NCBI GenBank assembly: GCA_021811005.1 | Contig: JAJZPY010000108.1 | Span: 1 to 6,560, forward strand | Direction of reading: 5' to 3' | Length of the DNA: 6,560 nt | Origin: Pseudomonadota bacterium | GTDB lineage: Bacteria; Pseudomonadota; Gammaproteobacteria; Burkholderiales; Ferrovaceae | Shown: one piece after another, positions 1-5,877 of the stretch | Position numbering within the stretch: position 1 is the first letter of the stretch | How the letters are laid out: each line of letters opens with the position of its first letter | Made by a program: the position numbers and the translations under genes | Notes under the pieces: model-generated | What the model saw: the letters and a program-made list of their open reading frames with translations, nothing else | The model's database searches: none | Told to the model about the DNA's origin: nothing

Positions 1-465
1 GGTGAGGTCGCTCAAGGACACCCGGTGCCCCAGCACCAGGAACAGCCCCGCCAGTCCCAGCCCCAGCCCGGCCCATTGCCGCAGGGAGAGGCGCTCGCCC
101 AGCAGGGCGATGGCGGCCAGCGAGGTCAGCACTGGCTGCATGCCCACGATGAGGGACACCAGGCCGGAGGGCATGCCGTGCCGGATGGCTTCAAACACCC
201 CGCCCAGGTAGCCCCCATGCACCAGCAACCCGGCCACCGTCACGTGCAGGGCGGCCAGGGGGGTGGGTGGCCAGGGGGCCTGGGTGAGCAGGGCAAAGGC
301 CAGCAACAGCAGGGTGGCCAATCCCATGCGCCAGGCCAGGAACGTCATGGGCTCGGCATAGGGCAGGCCAAACTTGGCGCCGATAAAGCCCGTGGCCCAC
401 AGGACGACGAACACGACGGGAACGCTTTTAAACAGCAGCGGGTGCGAGTGTTGCGGGGATTTCAT
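1..465 (-). CDS. EamA/DMT-family membrane transporter, N-terminal half (cut by left edge)
   Basis: I translated this by hand on the minus strand: 155 open codons run from ATG at 465-463 to the left window edge, with no stop. An in-frame TAA lies three codons upstream of the ATG, so this is the first possible Met. The protein is strongly hydrophobic. Likely membrane segments lie near residues 14-32, 41-60, 71-91, 100-121 and 128-147. The stretch WATGFIGAKFGLPYAEP (23-39), followed by FLAWRM, is typical of the first EamA repeat, and so is the LLGERLSLRQWAGLGLGLAG end (121-140). EamA/DMT proteins usually have about 280-300 residues and ten helices, so roughly half is visible. They export or import metabolites at the inner membrane; the substrate cannot be told here. 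The start lies inside the 3' end of gluQ in another frame, with no strong Shine-Dalgarno (only A-rich AAAGAATAAAAACTG), so expression probably depends on gluQ transcription or a promoter in the AT-rich gluQ tail. Confidence 0.88.
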   Translation of the reverse strand, partial: MKSPQHSHPLLFKSVPVVFVVLWATGFIGAKFGLPYAEPMTFLAWRMGLATLLLLAFALLTQAPWPPTPLAALHVTVAGLLVHGGYLGGVFEAIRHGMPSGLVSLIVGMQPVLTSLAAIALLGERLSLRQWAGLGLGLAGLFLVLGHRVSLSDLT

Positions 466-1312
466 CAGTTTTTATTCTTTTGTAATCAAAATATTCTGTT
501 GCGTATTCAATCATGAGCTTGAGGTTGTTTCCCAGGCGCTCCGGCGGCGCCGGCTGGCCCAGGTGGGCCAGTGCCGCGCGCAGGGTGGCGGCATCCGGCG
601 TCACGGCAGCGGCCCCGGTCTGCTTGCTCAGCTTCTCTCCTTCCCGGGTGCGCACCAGCGGCAGGTGCAGGTAGCGCGGCGTGGGCAGCCCCAGGGCGGC
701 CTGGAGTGCCACCTGGCGCGGGGTGGAATCCAGCAGGTCGGCGCCCCGCACCACCTCCGTCACGCCCTGGGCGGCATCGTCCACCACCACGGCCAGCTGG
801 TAGGCAAAGGGACCGTCGGCGCGCCGGACCACGAAATCGCCCACCTGGCGCTCCAGATCCTGGCACAACGTGCCATAAAGTTCATCCTTAAAACAGATTG
901 GCAAGTTATTGACTTTGAATCGAAAAGAACGTGTCTCTCGGCCTTTGGGCAGGCCCTTGCGGCAGGTGCCGGGGTAGAGCCCCGCCACGTCCTGGCGGCT
1001 GCAGCCGCAGGGGTAAGCCTGCCCGGCGGCGAGCAGGCGCTCGAGTGCTGCCTGGTAGAGCGGAATGCGTTCGCTCTGGCGCGTCACGGGTCCGTCCCAG
1101 GAAAGTCCAAAGCTTTCCAGGCAGGCGAGGAGGGATTCCTCGGCGCCGGGAACATTGCGCGGGGTGTCCAGGTCCTCCACGCGCAGCAGCCATTGGCCGC
1201 CCCGGCTTTTGGCGGAAAGAAAGCTGCCCAGTGCCGCCACCAGCGAGCCGAAATGCAAAGGGCCCGTGGGCGAGGGGGCAAACCGGCCTCGAATGACAGA
1301 AGAATCAGGCAT
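428..1312 (-). CDS. gluQ: Glutamyl-Q tRNA(Asp) synthetase (GluQRS)
   Basis: This enzyme activates glutamate with ATP and attaches it to the queuosine base at position 34 of tRNA-Asp. It resembles the catalytic half of glutamyl-tRNA synthetase and lacks the anticodon-binding domain; 294 residues fits the family (about 290-310). Visible signatures are RGRFAPSPTGPLHFGSL near the N terminus with the HIGH-like HFGS (20-23), the zinc site C102-x-C104 with Y113-x3-C117 as in E. coli GluQRS, FAYQLAVVVDD (169-179), GVTEVVRGADLL (183-194), and the KMSKS-like KLSKQ (227-231). The ATG at 1312 places RGRFAPSP at the usual distance from the N terminus; no strong ribosome-binding site precedes it. The C terminus (about 263-294) is encoded by unusually AT-rich DNA but still resembles the family tail. 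The gene is divergent from the pirin gene, so it is not in the dksA-gluQ arrangement known in gammaproteobacteria. Its 3' end overlaps the transporter start by 38 bases. Confidence 0.95.
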   Translation of the reverse strand: MPDSSVIRGRFAPSPTGPLHFGSLVAALGSFLSAKSRGGQWLLRVEDLDTPRNVPGAEESLLACLESFGLSWDGPVTRQSERIPLYQAALERLLAAGQAYPCGCSRQDVAGLYPGTCRKGLPKGRETRSFRFKVNNLPICFKDELYGTLCQDLERQVGDFVVRRADGPFAYQLAVVVDDAAQGVTEVVRGADLLDSTPRQVALQAALGLPTPRYLHLPLVRTREGEKLSKQTGAAAVTPDAATLRAALAHLGQPAPPERLGNNLKLMIEYATEYFDYKRIKTDEIPATLAPAAV

Positions 1313-1351
1313 TTGTTACGATTTCTGGGCCGTTGTGCGACACATTTTGAG

Positions 1352-1368
1352 ATAATCGGCTTGATTAT
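1352..1368. repeat. Inverted repeat between gluQ and the pirin gene (possible operator)
   Basis: ATAATC (1352-1357) and GATTAT (1363-1368) form a perfect 6-base inverted repeat with a 5-base GC-rich spacer, in the 123-base divergent region. The right arm overlaps the candidate gluQ -10 box, a position where a dimeric regulator could block the promoter. The rest of this intergenic region shows no other strong signal except a small hairpin at 1395-1415. Confidence 0.4.
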
Positions 1369-1391
1369 GAAGCGAGGCGCCCCAAAATCAA
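1364..1391 (-). promoter_or_regulatory. Candidate sigma-70 promoter for gluQ
   Basis: Read on the minus strand, TTGATT (plus 1386-1391) is followed after 16 bases by CATAAT (plus 1364-1369). These match the -35 consensus at 4 of 6 and the -10 consensus at 5 of 6 positions. Transcription would start near 1357, leaving a leader of roughly 45 bases before the gluQ ATG. The -10 box overlaps the right arm of the inverted repeat at 1352-1368. The assignment rests on sequence match only. Confidence 0.35.
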
Positions 1392-1394
1392 ACG

Positions 1395-1415
1395 GGTATC
1401 CGCGAAAAGCGGACC
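1395..1415 (+). other. Small hairpin in the pirin gene leader
   Basis: TCCGC (1399-1403) and GCGGA (1409-1413) pair around a GAAAA loop, and GG (1395-1396) can pair with CC (1414-1415) across a two-base TA bulge. The hairpin is followed by five A residues and then the pirin ribosome-binding site AGGA (1426-1429). It is not followed by a U-run on the plus strand, so it does not look like an intrinsic terminator for upstream transcription. It may be a leader structure or chance. Confidence 0.25.
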
Positions 1416-1435
1416 AAAAATAACCAGGAAACGCC

Positions 1436-2134
1436 ATGATTGCTTTGCGACGCAGCCGGGATCGCGGCCATGCCAACCACGGCTGGCTCGACAGCCACCA
1501 CACTTTCTCCTTTGCGGACTATTACGACCCCGCCCACATGGGGTTCAGCGTGCTGCGCGTGCTCAATGAAGACCGCGTGGCGCCCGGCATGGGCTTTGGC
1601 ACGCACCCCCACCGCGACATGGAAATCGTCACCTACGTGCTGGAAGGGGCGCTGCAGCACCAGGACAGCCTCGGCAACGGCTCCGTCATCCGCCCCGGCG
1701 ACGTGCAGCGCATGAGCGCCGGCACCGGCGTCACCCACAGCGAAATGAACGCCTCGCAAACCGACCCGGTGCATTTCCTGCAGATCTGGATCCTGCCCGA
1801 CCGGCCCGGCCTGCAGCCCGGCTACGAGCAGAAAAGCTATTCCCCGGAATCGCGCACGTCGCGCCTCAAGCTGGTGGCTTCGCCCGACGGCCGCGACGGC
1901 TCGGTCACCATTCACCAGGATGCCTTCATTTACGCCGCCATCATCAACGAGGACGACACCCTGGAATACCACTTTGAACCGGGACGGCGCGGCTACCTGC
2001 AGGTGGCCACGGGCGACCTGGTGGTGGACGGGCATCTGATGCGGGCCGGTGACGGCGCGCGCATTTCCCAGGTGGACCAGATCGCCCTGGGTTCGCCCAA
2101 GCGCACTGAAATCCTGCTGTTCGACCTGCCCTAA
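1436..2134 (+). CDS. yhhW: Pirin-family bicupin protein (YhhW type, quercetin 2,3-dioxygenase-like)
   Basis: This is a 232-residue pirin-family protein, almost the same length as E. coli YhhW (231). The N-terminal cupin holds GTHPHRDMEIVTYVLEG (55-71) and GTGVTHSEMN (97-106). H57, H59, H101 and E103 form the complete metal-binding set described for YhhW and human pirin. The C-terminal cupin (about 140-232) lacks metal ligands, as is usual. YhhW has quercetin 2,3-dioxygenase activity in vitro, but the physiological substrate is unknown; other pirins act as redox-sensitive regulators. It is predicted cytoplasmic, with no signal peptide. The start is supported by AGGA at 1426-1429, six bases before the ATG, and by the family N terminus (RSRDRGHANHGWLDSHHTFS). 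sfsA starts nine bases after its stop, which suggests co-transcription. The family is firm; the exact function is not. Confidence 0.93.
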   Translation: MIALRRSRDRGHANHGWLDSHHTFSFADYYDPAHMGFSVLRVLNEDRVAPGMGFGTHPHRDMEIVTYVLEGALQHQDSLGNGSVIRPGDVQRMSAGTGVTHSEMNASQTDPVHFLQIWILPDRPGLQPGYEQKSYSPESRTSRLKLVASPDGRDGSVTIHQDAFIYAAIINEDDTLEYHFEPGRRGYLQVATGDLVVDGHLMRAGDGARISQVDQIALGSPKRTEILLFDLP

Positions 2135-2143
2135 GGGGGCCTC

Positions 2144-2857
2144 ATGGAGTTTCCGGTCCCCCTCCAGCCGGCGCAACTGGTGCGCCGCTATCAGCGTTTT
2201 CTGGCCGACGTGGTCCTGCCCGGCGGCGAACCCCTAACCGTGCACGTGCCCAACACCGGTTCGCTGCTGGGTTGCGTGGCCCCCGGTCTGCCGGTGTGGC
2301 TGTCCGACTCGGGCAATCCGGAGCGGCGCTGCCGTTTCACCTGGGAGCAGGTGGCCGTGGGTGAAGCCCGGGTGGGCATCAACACCCATCGGGCCAACGC
2401 CCTGGTGGGCGAAGCGCTCGAGGCCGGGCTCCTTCCTGACTTAATCCATTACTCCACAAAACGCGCGGAAGTGCGCTATGGTATTGAAAAAAGTCGCATT
2501 GACTGGCTGCTCTCCGGGCCCGGGCTGCCGGACTGCTACCTGGAAGTGAAAAACGTCACGGCGGCAGTGGAGCAAGGCATTGCCCTCTTTCCCGACGCCG
2601 TCAGCACGCGCGGTACTAAGCACCTGCGCGAACTCATGGGCATGGTGCGCGAAGGCGCGCGGGCGGTGCTGGTGTTTTGCGTGCAGCGCGACGACGTGGC
2701 CGAAGTGCGGCCGGCGGATGCCATCGACCCCGACTACGGGCGCACGCTGCGCGAGGCGCTGGAGGGGGGCGTGGAAGCCTATGCCTTGCGTGCCACCCTG
2801 GATGAACGCGGCGTGCGCTTGACCCATCTCATTCCCATTTTCTGCCCACCCGAGTAG
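2144..2857 (+). CDS. sfsA: SfsA-family nucleic acid-binding protein / nuclease
   Basis: SfsA was named for stimulating sugar (maltose) fermentation genes in E. coli when overexpressed. The family has an N-terminal OB-like nucleic-acid-binding domain and a C-terminal PD-(D/E)XK nuclease-like domain. At 237 residues it matches E. coli SfsA (234). Signatures are HVPNTGSLLG (34-43), VGINTHRAN (77-85), the catalytic-type S117-R118-I119-D120, LEVKNVT (133-139) with E134 and K136, and FPDAVSTRGTKHLRELM (149-165). The PD-(D/E)XK residues D120, E134 and K136 are all present, so the domain looks intact. The ATG follows the pirin stop by nine bases, preceded by a G-rich AAGGGGG stretch that can serve as ribosome-binding site. 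Codons around residues 100-120 are noticeably AT-richer than the rest of the gene. The protein is predicted cytoplasmic. No obvious terminator follows the stop. Confidence 0.95.
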   Translation: MEFPVPLQPAQLVRRYQRFLADVVLPGGEPLTVHVPNTGSLLGCVAPGLPVWLSDSGNPERRCRFTWEQVAVGEARVGINTHRANALVGEALEAGLLPDLIHYSTKRAEVRYGIEKSRIDWLLSGPGLPDCYLEVKNVTAAVEQGIALFPDAVSTRGTKHLRELMGMVREGARAVLVFCVQRDDVAEVRPADAIDPDYGRTLREALEGGVEAYALRATLDERGVRLTHLIPIFCPPE

Positions 2858-2924
2858 AATCAGAACAGGGCAAAAGCCGCCCACTTTCAAGTTCTTAAAA
2901 AGACAAGCACAGGGAGCCTCTGAA

Positions 2925-3899
2925 ATGACCCACGCGATCCGTTTTCATCAAACCGGCGGTCCTGAAGTCCTGAAATGGGAAGCGGTGTCCGTGGGCGAAC
3001 CCGGGCCGGGTCAGGTGCGACTGCGGCACCGTGCCGTGGGGCTCAACTACATCGACGTGTACCACCGCACCGGACTCTACCCCGTGCAGTTGCCGGCCAT
3101 TCCGGGCCTGGAAGCGGCCGGCGTGGTGGAAGCCGTGGGTCCCGGCGTCAGCGATTTCAAGGTGGGCGACCGCGTGGCCTACGCTTCCGGCCCCCTGGGG
3201 GCCTATTCCGAAGCCCGGCTCATGCCGGCCGACCGGCTGGTGGCGCTGCCCGGCGTGATTTCCGACGGCCAGGCGGCCGCCATGATGCTGCAGGGGCTCA
3301 CCGCCCAATACCTGTTGCGGCGCACCTATCCGGTCCAGCGCGGCGACACCATCCTGGTGCATGCGGCAGCCGGCGGCGTGGGCCTCATCCTGTGCCAGTG
3401 GGCCAAGCACCTGGGCGCCACGGTCATCGGCACGGTGGGCAACGAGCAGAAAGCGGAGCTCGCGCGGGCCCACGGCTGCGACCACACCATCATTTACACC
3501 CAGGAAGATTTCCAGGCGCGGGTCATGGACCTCACCAACGGGCACAAGGTGCAGGTGGTCTATGATTCGGTGGGGCGCGACACCTTCGAGCGCTCGCTCG
3601 ACTGCCTGGCCCCGCTGGGCACGCTCGCCCTGTTCGGCCAGTCTTCCGGGGCCGTGCCGCCCTTCGACCTGAACGTGCTGGCGGCCAAAGGTTCGCTGTT
3701 CATCACCCGTCCCACGCTCGCCACCTACACCGCGCGGCGCATAGACCTGCTGGCCTCGGCCGCGGAATTGTTCGAGGTGGTGGAGCAGGGCATCGTCAAA
3801 ATCACCATCAACCAGCGTTATTCGCTGCGCGAAGCCGAACGCGCCCACCGCGACCTGGAAGCACGGCGCACCACGGGTTCCACCATCTTCACCGTTTAA
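2925..3899 (+). CDS. qor: NADPH:quinone oxidoreductase (zinc-independent MDR superfamily)
   Basis: This is a 324-residue medium-chain dehydrogenase/reductase close to E. coli QorA (327 residues). It has an N-terminal catalytic GroES-like domain (about 1-125) with LNYIDVYHRTGLYP (40-53) and GDRVAYASGPLGAYSE (81-96), and no structural zinc-binding cysteine cluster. The Rossmann domain contains the dinucleotide-binding AAAGGVGLILCQWAK (147-161), then VVYDSVGRDTFERSLDCL (211-228), a highly conserved QOR stretch. The enzyme uses NADPH to reduce quinones in the cytoplasm, which is thought to help with electrophile and oxidative stress. AGGGAG (2911-2916) lies eight bases before the ATG, supporting the start. 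The gap from sfsA is 67 bases with no clear terminator or promoter, so it may be read through from the pirin-sfsA unit or have its own weak promoter. Its 3' end overlaps the convergent LysR gene by 11 bases. Confidence 0.95.
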   Translation: MTHAIRFHQTGGPEVLKWEAVSVGEPGPGQVRLRHRAVGLNYIDVYHRTGLYPVQLPAIPGLEAAGVVEAVGPGVSDFKVGDRVAYASGPLGAYSEARLMPADRLVALPGVISDGQAAAMMLQGLTAQYLLRRTYPVQRGDTILVHAAAGGVGLILCQWAKHLGATVIGTVGNEQKAELARAHGCDHTIIYTQEDFQARVMDLTNGHKVQVVYDSVGRDTFERSLDCLAPLGTLALFGQSSGAVPPFDLNVLAAKGSLFITRPTLATYTARRIDLLASAAELFEVVEQGIVKITINQRYSLREAERAHRDLEARRTTGSTIFTV

Positions 3900-4752
3900 G
3901 CAGCGCCTCGAAGGCCTCGCGGGCCGCGCTGGCCGGGCGGTCCCGCAAGGTCAGCCGGTTGAGGGGGCGGATCACCGTCCCCCCCGGCACCGGAATCTCC
4001 TGCAATTCCCCTGACTCCAGCAGCGCTTCCACCATGATGCGCGGCACCAGCGCCACGCCCGCGTCCGACAGCACCATCTGCACGATGGCGGTGTTGCTGC
4101 CCACGGTGATGCGGCGCGTGGGAGAGAGCCCCGTGCGCTGAAGAAACTCGTCCACCACCTGGGCCGTGCCGGAACCCTGTTCGCGCACGATCCACGGCAG
4201 GGTGTTGAGGTTCGCCAGTTCCAGCGGCGTGCCGGGCGGCCCCACCAGGGTGAGCAGCTCGTTGCGCCAGGGCGTGCATTCCAGCGGCGCTTCCGACACC
4301 GGCCCTTCCACCAGTCCCACGTCCACCTGGCCGTCCTGCACCGCCTGGGCGATGGCGGCCGTATTGCCGGAAAAGAGGCTCAGTTCGATGCCCGGGTGGC
4401 GTTCGGCAAAGCGGGCCAGGTACGGGGGCAGCCAGAAGGCGGCGATGGTGGTGCTGGCCCCCACCGCCAGCCGTCCTTTCTGCAGGCCGCGGCGGGCCTG
4501 CAGGTCGTCCAGCGCCGCCTGCTCCAGGGCAAAAATGGCGCGCGCATGTTCATACAGGGCATTGCCGGCGTCGGTCAGGCGCAGTTGGCGCGGCAGGCGT
4601 TCCAGCAGCGGGGTTTCCAGCAGGGTTTCCAGCTCCCGCACCGATTTTGAAATGGCCGGCTGGGTCAGGTGCAGGGCCTGGGCGGCGGCCGTGAAGCTGC
4701 CCAGGCGGGCCACGGCGGCAAAGGCGCGAAGGGCGGGAAAAGGAATATGCAT
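3889..4752 (-). CDS. LysR-type transcriptional regulator, YeiE-like
   Basis: This 287-residue LysR-type regulator has an N-terminal winged helix-turn-helix (about 5-64) with LGSFTAAAQALHLTQPAIS (17-35) and recognition helix QPAISKSVRELE (31-42). A linker helix follows, then a periplasmic-binding-protein-like effector domain (about 92-287). The effector domain shows GASTTIAAFWLPPYL (98-112), VDVGLVEGP (143-151) and WIVREQGSGTAQVVD (187-201), which closely parallel E. coli YeiE (VDIGFIEGP, WILRERGSGT). In YeiE the effector has been linked to sulfite stress, and yeiE is divergent from yeiH, as here; the same ligand class is therefore a reasonable inference, though CbbR/CysB-like relatives share these motifs. 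The ATG at 4752-4750 is the first possible Met, since an in-frame TAA lies two codons upstream. It has no clear Shine-Dalgarno. Control of yeiH and autoregulation through the 99-base gap are likely. Confidence 0.92.
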   Translation of the reverse strand: MHIPFPALRAFAAVARLGSFTAAAQALHLTQPAISKSVRELETLLETPLLERLPRQLRLTDAGNALYEHARAIFALEQAALDDLQARRGLQKGRLAVGASTTIAAFWLPPYLARFAERHPGIELSLFSGNTAAIAQAVQDGQVDVGLVEGPVSEAPLECTPWRNELLTLVGPPGTPLELANLNTLPWIVREQGSGTAQVVDEFLQRTGLSPTRRITVGSNTAIVQMVLSDAGVALVPRIMVEALLESGELQEIPVPGGTVIRPLNRLTLRDRPASAAREAFEALLKR

Positions 4753-4796
4753 AACTTATTGTAATTGAAACATGAAAATAATCAATTTGAGTTATG
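4750..4796. repeat. Nested inverted repeats, candidate LysR operator
   Basis: The outer arms CATAACT (4750-4756) and AGTTATG (4790-4796) are perfectly complementary over seven bases. The inner arms AATTGA (4763-4768) and TCAATT (4782-4787) match over six. The outer left arm includes the LysR start codon itself (CAT on the plus strand), so binding there would fit autorepression. LysR tetramers typically contact about 50-60 bases, similar to this span of 47 bases. AT-rich DNA makes chance repeats more likely, which limits confidence. Confidence 0.45.
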
Positions 4797-4851
4797 TGTT
4801 GGCCGGGCGCAAATTACCCTGTGACCTAAACATAGAACAGGACGATCTATC
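4753..4851. promoter_or_regulatory. Divergent LysR/yeiH control region
   Basis: This 99-base gap separates the divergent LysR and yeiH start codons. Its LysR-proximal half is strongly AT-rich, unlike the flanking genes. Two nested inverted repeats occur: CATAACT/AGTTATG (4750-4756 and 4790-4796) and AATTGA/TCAATT (4763-4768 and 4782-4787), centred within about two bases of each other. LysR regulators usually bind such interrupted dyads in the shared promoter of their own gene and the divergent target. A weak plus-strand promoter could be TTGAGT (4787-4792) with an AT-rich -10 near 4810-4816. The yeiH ribosome-binding site is AGGA at 4839-4842, nine bases before its ATG. The promoter assignment is tentative; the region's regulatory role is a strong inference from gene order. 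Confidence 0.6.
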
Positions 4852-5874
4852 ATGCACCGCGCCTTTCACGACACCTTCCAGGGACGTTTGCCGGGGTTGC
4901 TGCTGGCAGGCGTTTCCAGTTTCGCCATCATGCAGCTGGCCGCCCTGCCTTCCCTCCAGAAGCTGGGGTTTTCCGCGCTCACGCTCGCCATCGTGCTGGG
5001 CATGCTGCTGGGCAACACGCTGTTTGGCCGGGTGGCCCACAGCTGCGGCGCCGGCGTGGATTTCTCCAAAAGCACCCTGTTGCGCCTGGGGGTGATCCTG
5101 TACGGCTTTCGCATCACCTTCGGCCAGATCGCCCAAGTGGGCTGGGGCGGCATCCTGATGGACGCCCTCATGATCGCAGCCACCTTCGGCCTCACGCTGC
5201 TCATCGGGCTGCGCTTCCTTAAAATGGACCGCGACACCGTGATCCTGATCGGTGCCGGCAGCTCCATCTGCGGGGCGGCCGCCGTGCTGGCCACGGAACC
5301 GGTGGTGCGCGGCCATGCCCACAAGGTGTCGGTGGCCATCGCCACGGTGGTGGTGTTTGGCACCCTGTCCATGTTCGTCTATCCGCTGCTCTATCCCTAC
5401 CTGGGTTTCAGCGAAGCGGCCTACGGGCTGTACGTGGGTTCCACCGTGCACGAAGTGGCGCAGGTGGTGGCGGCGGCACGGGCCGTGAGCGACATGGCGG
5501 CCGGCAATGCCGTGATCGAGAAAATGCTGCGCGTGATGATGCTGTCGCCGTTCCTCATCCTGCTCTCGCTCTCGCTGAGCCGCGGCAGCACTTCGGAGGC
5601 GGGCGTGCGCCAGCGTCCCATGGTGCCCTGGTTCGCGGTGTGGTTCGTGGCGGTGAGCGGTTTCAACAGCCTCAACGTGCTGCCCAAGGCGCTGGTGGAC
5701 GTGATTGTCCAGGTGGACCTGTTCCTGCTCACCATGGCCATGTTTTCACTGGGGCTGCGCACTTCGGCCGGCGCCATCAAGCAGGCGGGGTTCAAGCCCC
5801 TGGTGCTGGCGGGCTTGCTGTTCCTGTTCCTGAGCGTGGGCGGTTACTGGATCAACCGCATGTTCGGGCTGTAA
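4852..5874 (+). CDS. yeiH: YeiH-family inner-membrane transporter (putative sulfate/sulfite exporter family)
   Basis: This 340-residue polytopic membrane protein belongs to the YeiH family (conserved hypothetical 698, often annotated putative sulfate exporter; E. coli YeiH has 349 residues). Family signatures are LAIVLGMLLGN (45-55), FSKSTLLRLGVILYGFRIT (71-89), GAGSSICGAAAV (134-145), GSTVHEVAQVVAA (196-208) and FNSLNVLP near 271-278. About ten membrane segments can be seen, roughly at 13-31, 42-60, 76-92, 101-121, 128-147, 157-181, 225-243, 257-275, 282-303 and 315-336. AGGA at 4839-4842 supports the start. Transport direction and substrate are poorly established for the family; export of sulfite or sulfate is inferred from the YeiE link and from neighbours in other genomes. 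It is divergent from a YeiE-like LysR gene, its likely regulator. The stop is 13 bases from the convergent response-regulator stop. Confidence 0.9.
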   Translation: MHRAFHDTFQGRLPGLLLAGVSSFAIMQLAALPSLQKLGFSALTLAIVLGMLLGNTLFGRVAHSCGAGVDFSKSTLLRLGVILYGFRITFGQIAQVGWGGILMDALMIAATFGLTLLIGLRFLKMDRDTVILIGAGSSICGAAAVLATEPVVRGHAHKVSVAIATVVVFGTLSMFVYPLLYPYLGFSEAAYGLYVGSTVHEVAQVVAAARAVSDMAAGNAVIEKMLRVMMLSPFLILLSLSLSRGSTSEAGVRQRPMVPWFAVWFVAVSGFNSLNVLPKALVDVIVQVDLFLLTMAMFSLGLRTSAGAIKQAGFKPLVLAGLLFLFLSVGGYWINRMFGL

Positions 5875-5877
5875 ACC

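Noticed and set aside
25..516. Plus-strand Gln/Gly-rich open frame at the left edge
   Set aside because: It is the antisense shadow of the EamA transporter, which gives a proper hydrophobic translation on the minus strand.
861..875. Inverted repeat TGGCAC/GTGCCA within gluQ
   Set aside because: Six-base arms inside a conserved coding stretch; best explained by codon content and chance.
1333..1356. Plus-strand promoter for the pirin gene: TTGTGC with GATAAT
   Set aside because: The spacer is only 12 bases, too short for a sigma-70 promoter; no better pair was found.
374..1423. Long plus-strand open frame of 349 codons
   Set aside because: It is antisense to gluQ, which has full family motifs. 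Its own translation is low-complexity and has no recognisable domain.
1388..2176. Minus-strand open frame of 262 codons
   Set aside because: It is a shadow of the pirin gene, whose metal ligands and ribosome-binding site are clear.
2858..2924. Search for a terminator or promoter between sfsA and qor
   Set aside because: Only a four-base GGGC/GCCC pairing (2868-2871 with 2879-2882) without a T-run, and no convincing -35/-10 pair.
2895..3848. Long minus-strand open frame of 317 codons
   Set aside because: It is the antisense shadow of qor, rich in His and Gly and without motifs; long antisense frames are expected in GC-rich genes.
4832..4850. ATAGA/TCTAT hairpin with the yeiH ribosome-binding site in its loop
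   Set aside because: The stem is only five mostly AT pairs with a nine-base loop, so it should be too weak to control translation.
4792..5451. Minus-strand open frame of 219 codons inside yeiH
   Set aside because: His- and Gln-rich antisense translation with no domain; the plus-strand YeiH protein explains the sequence.
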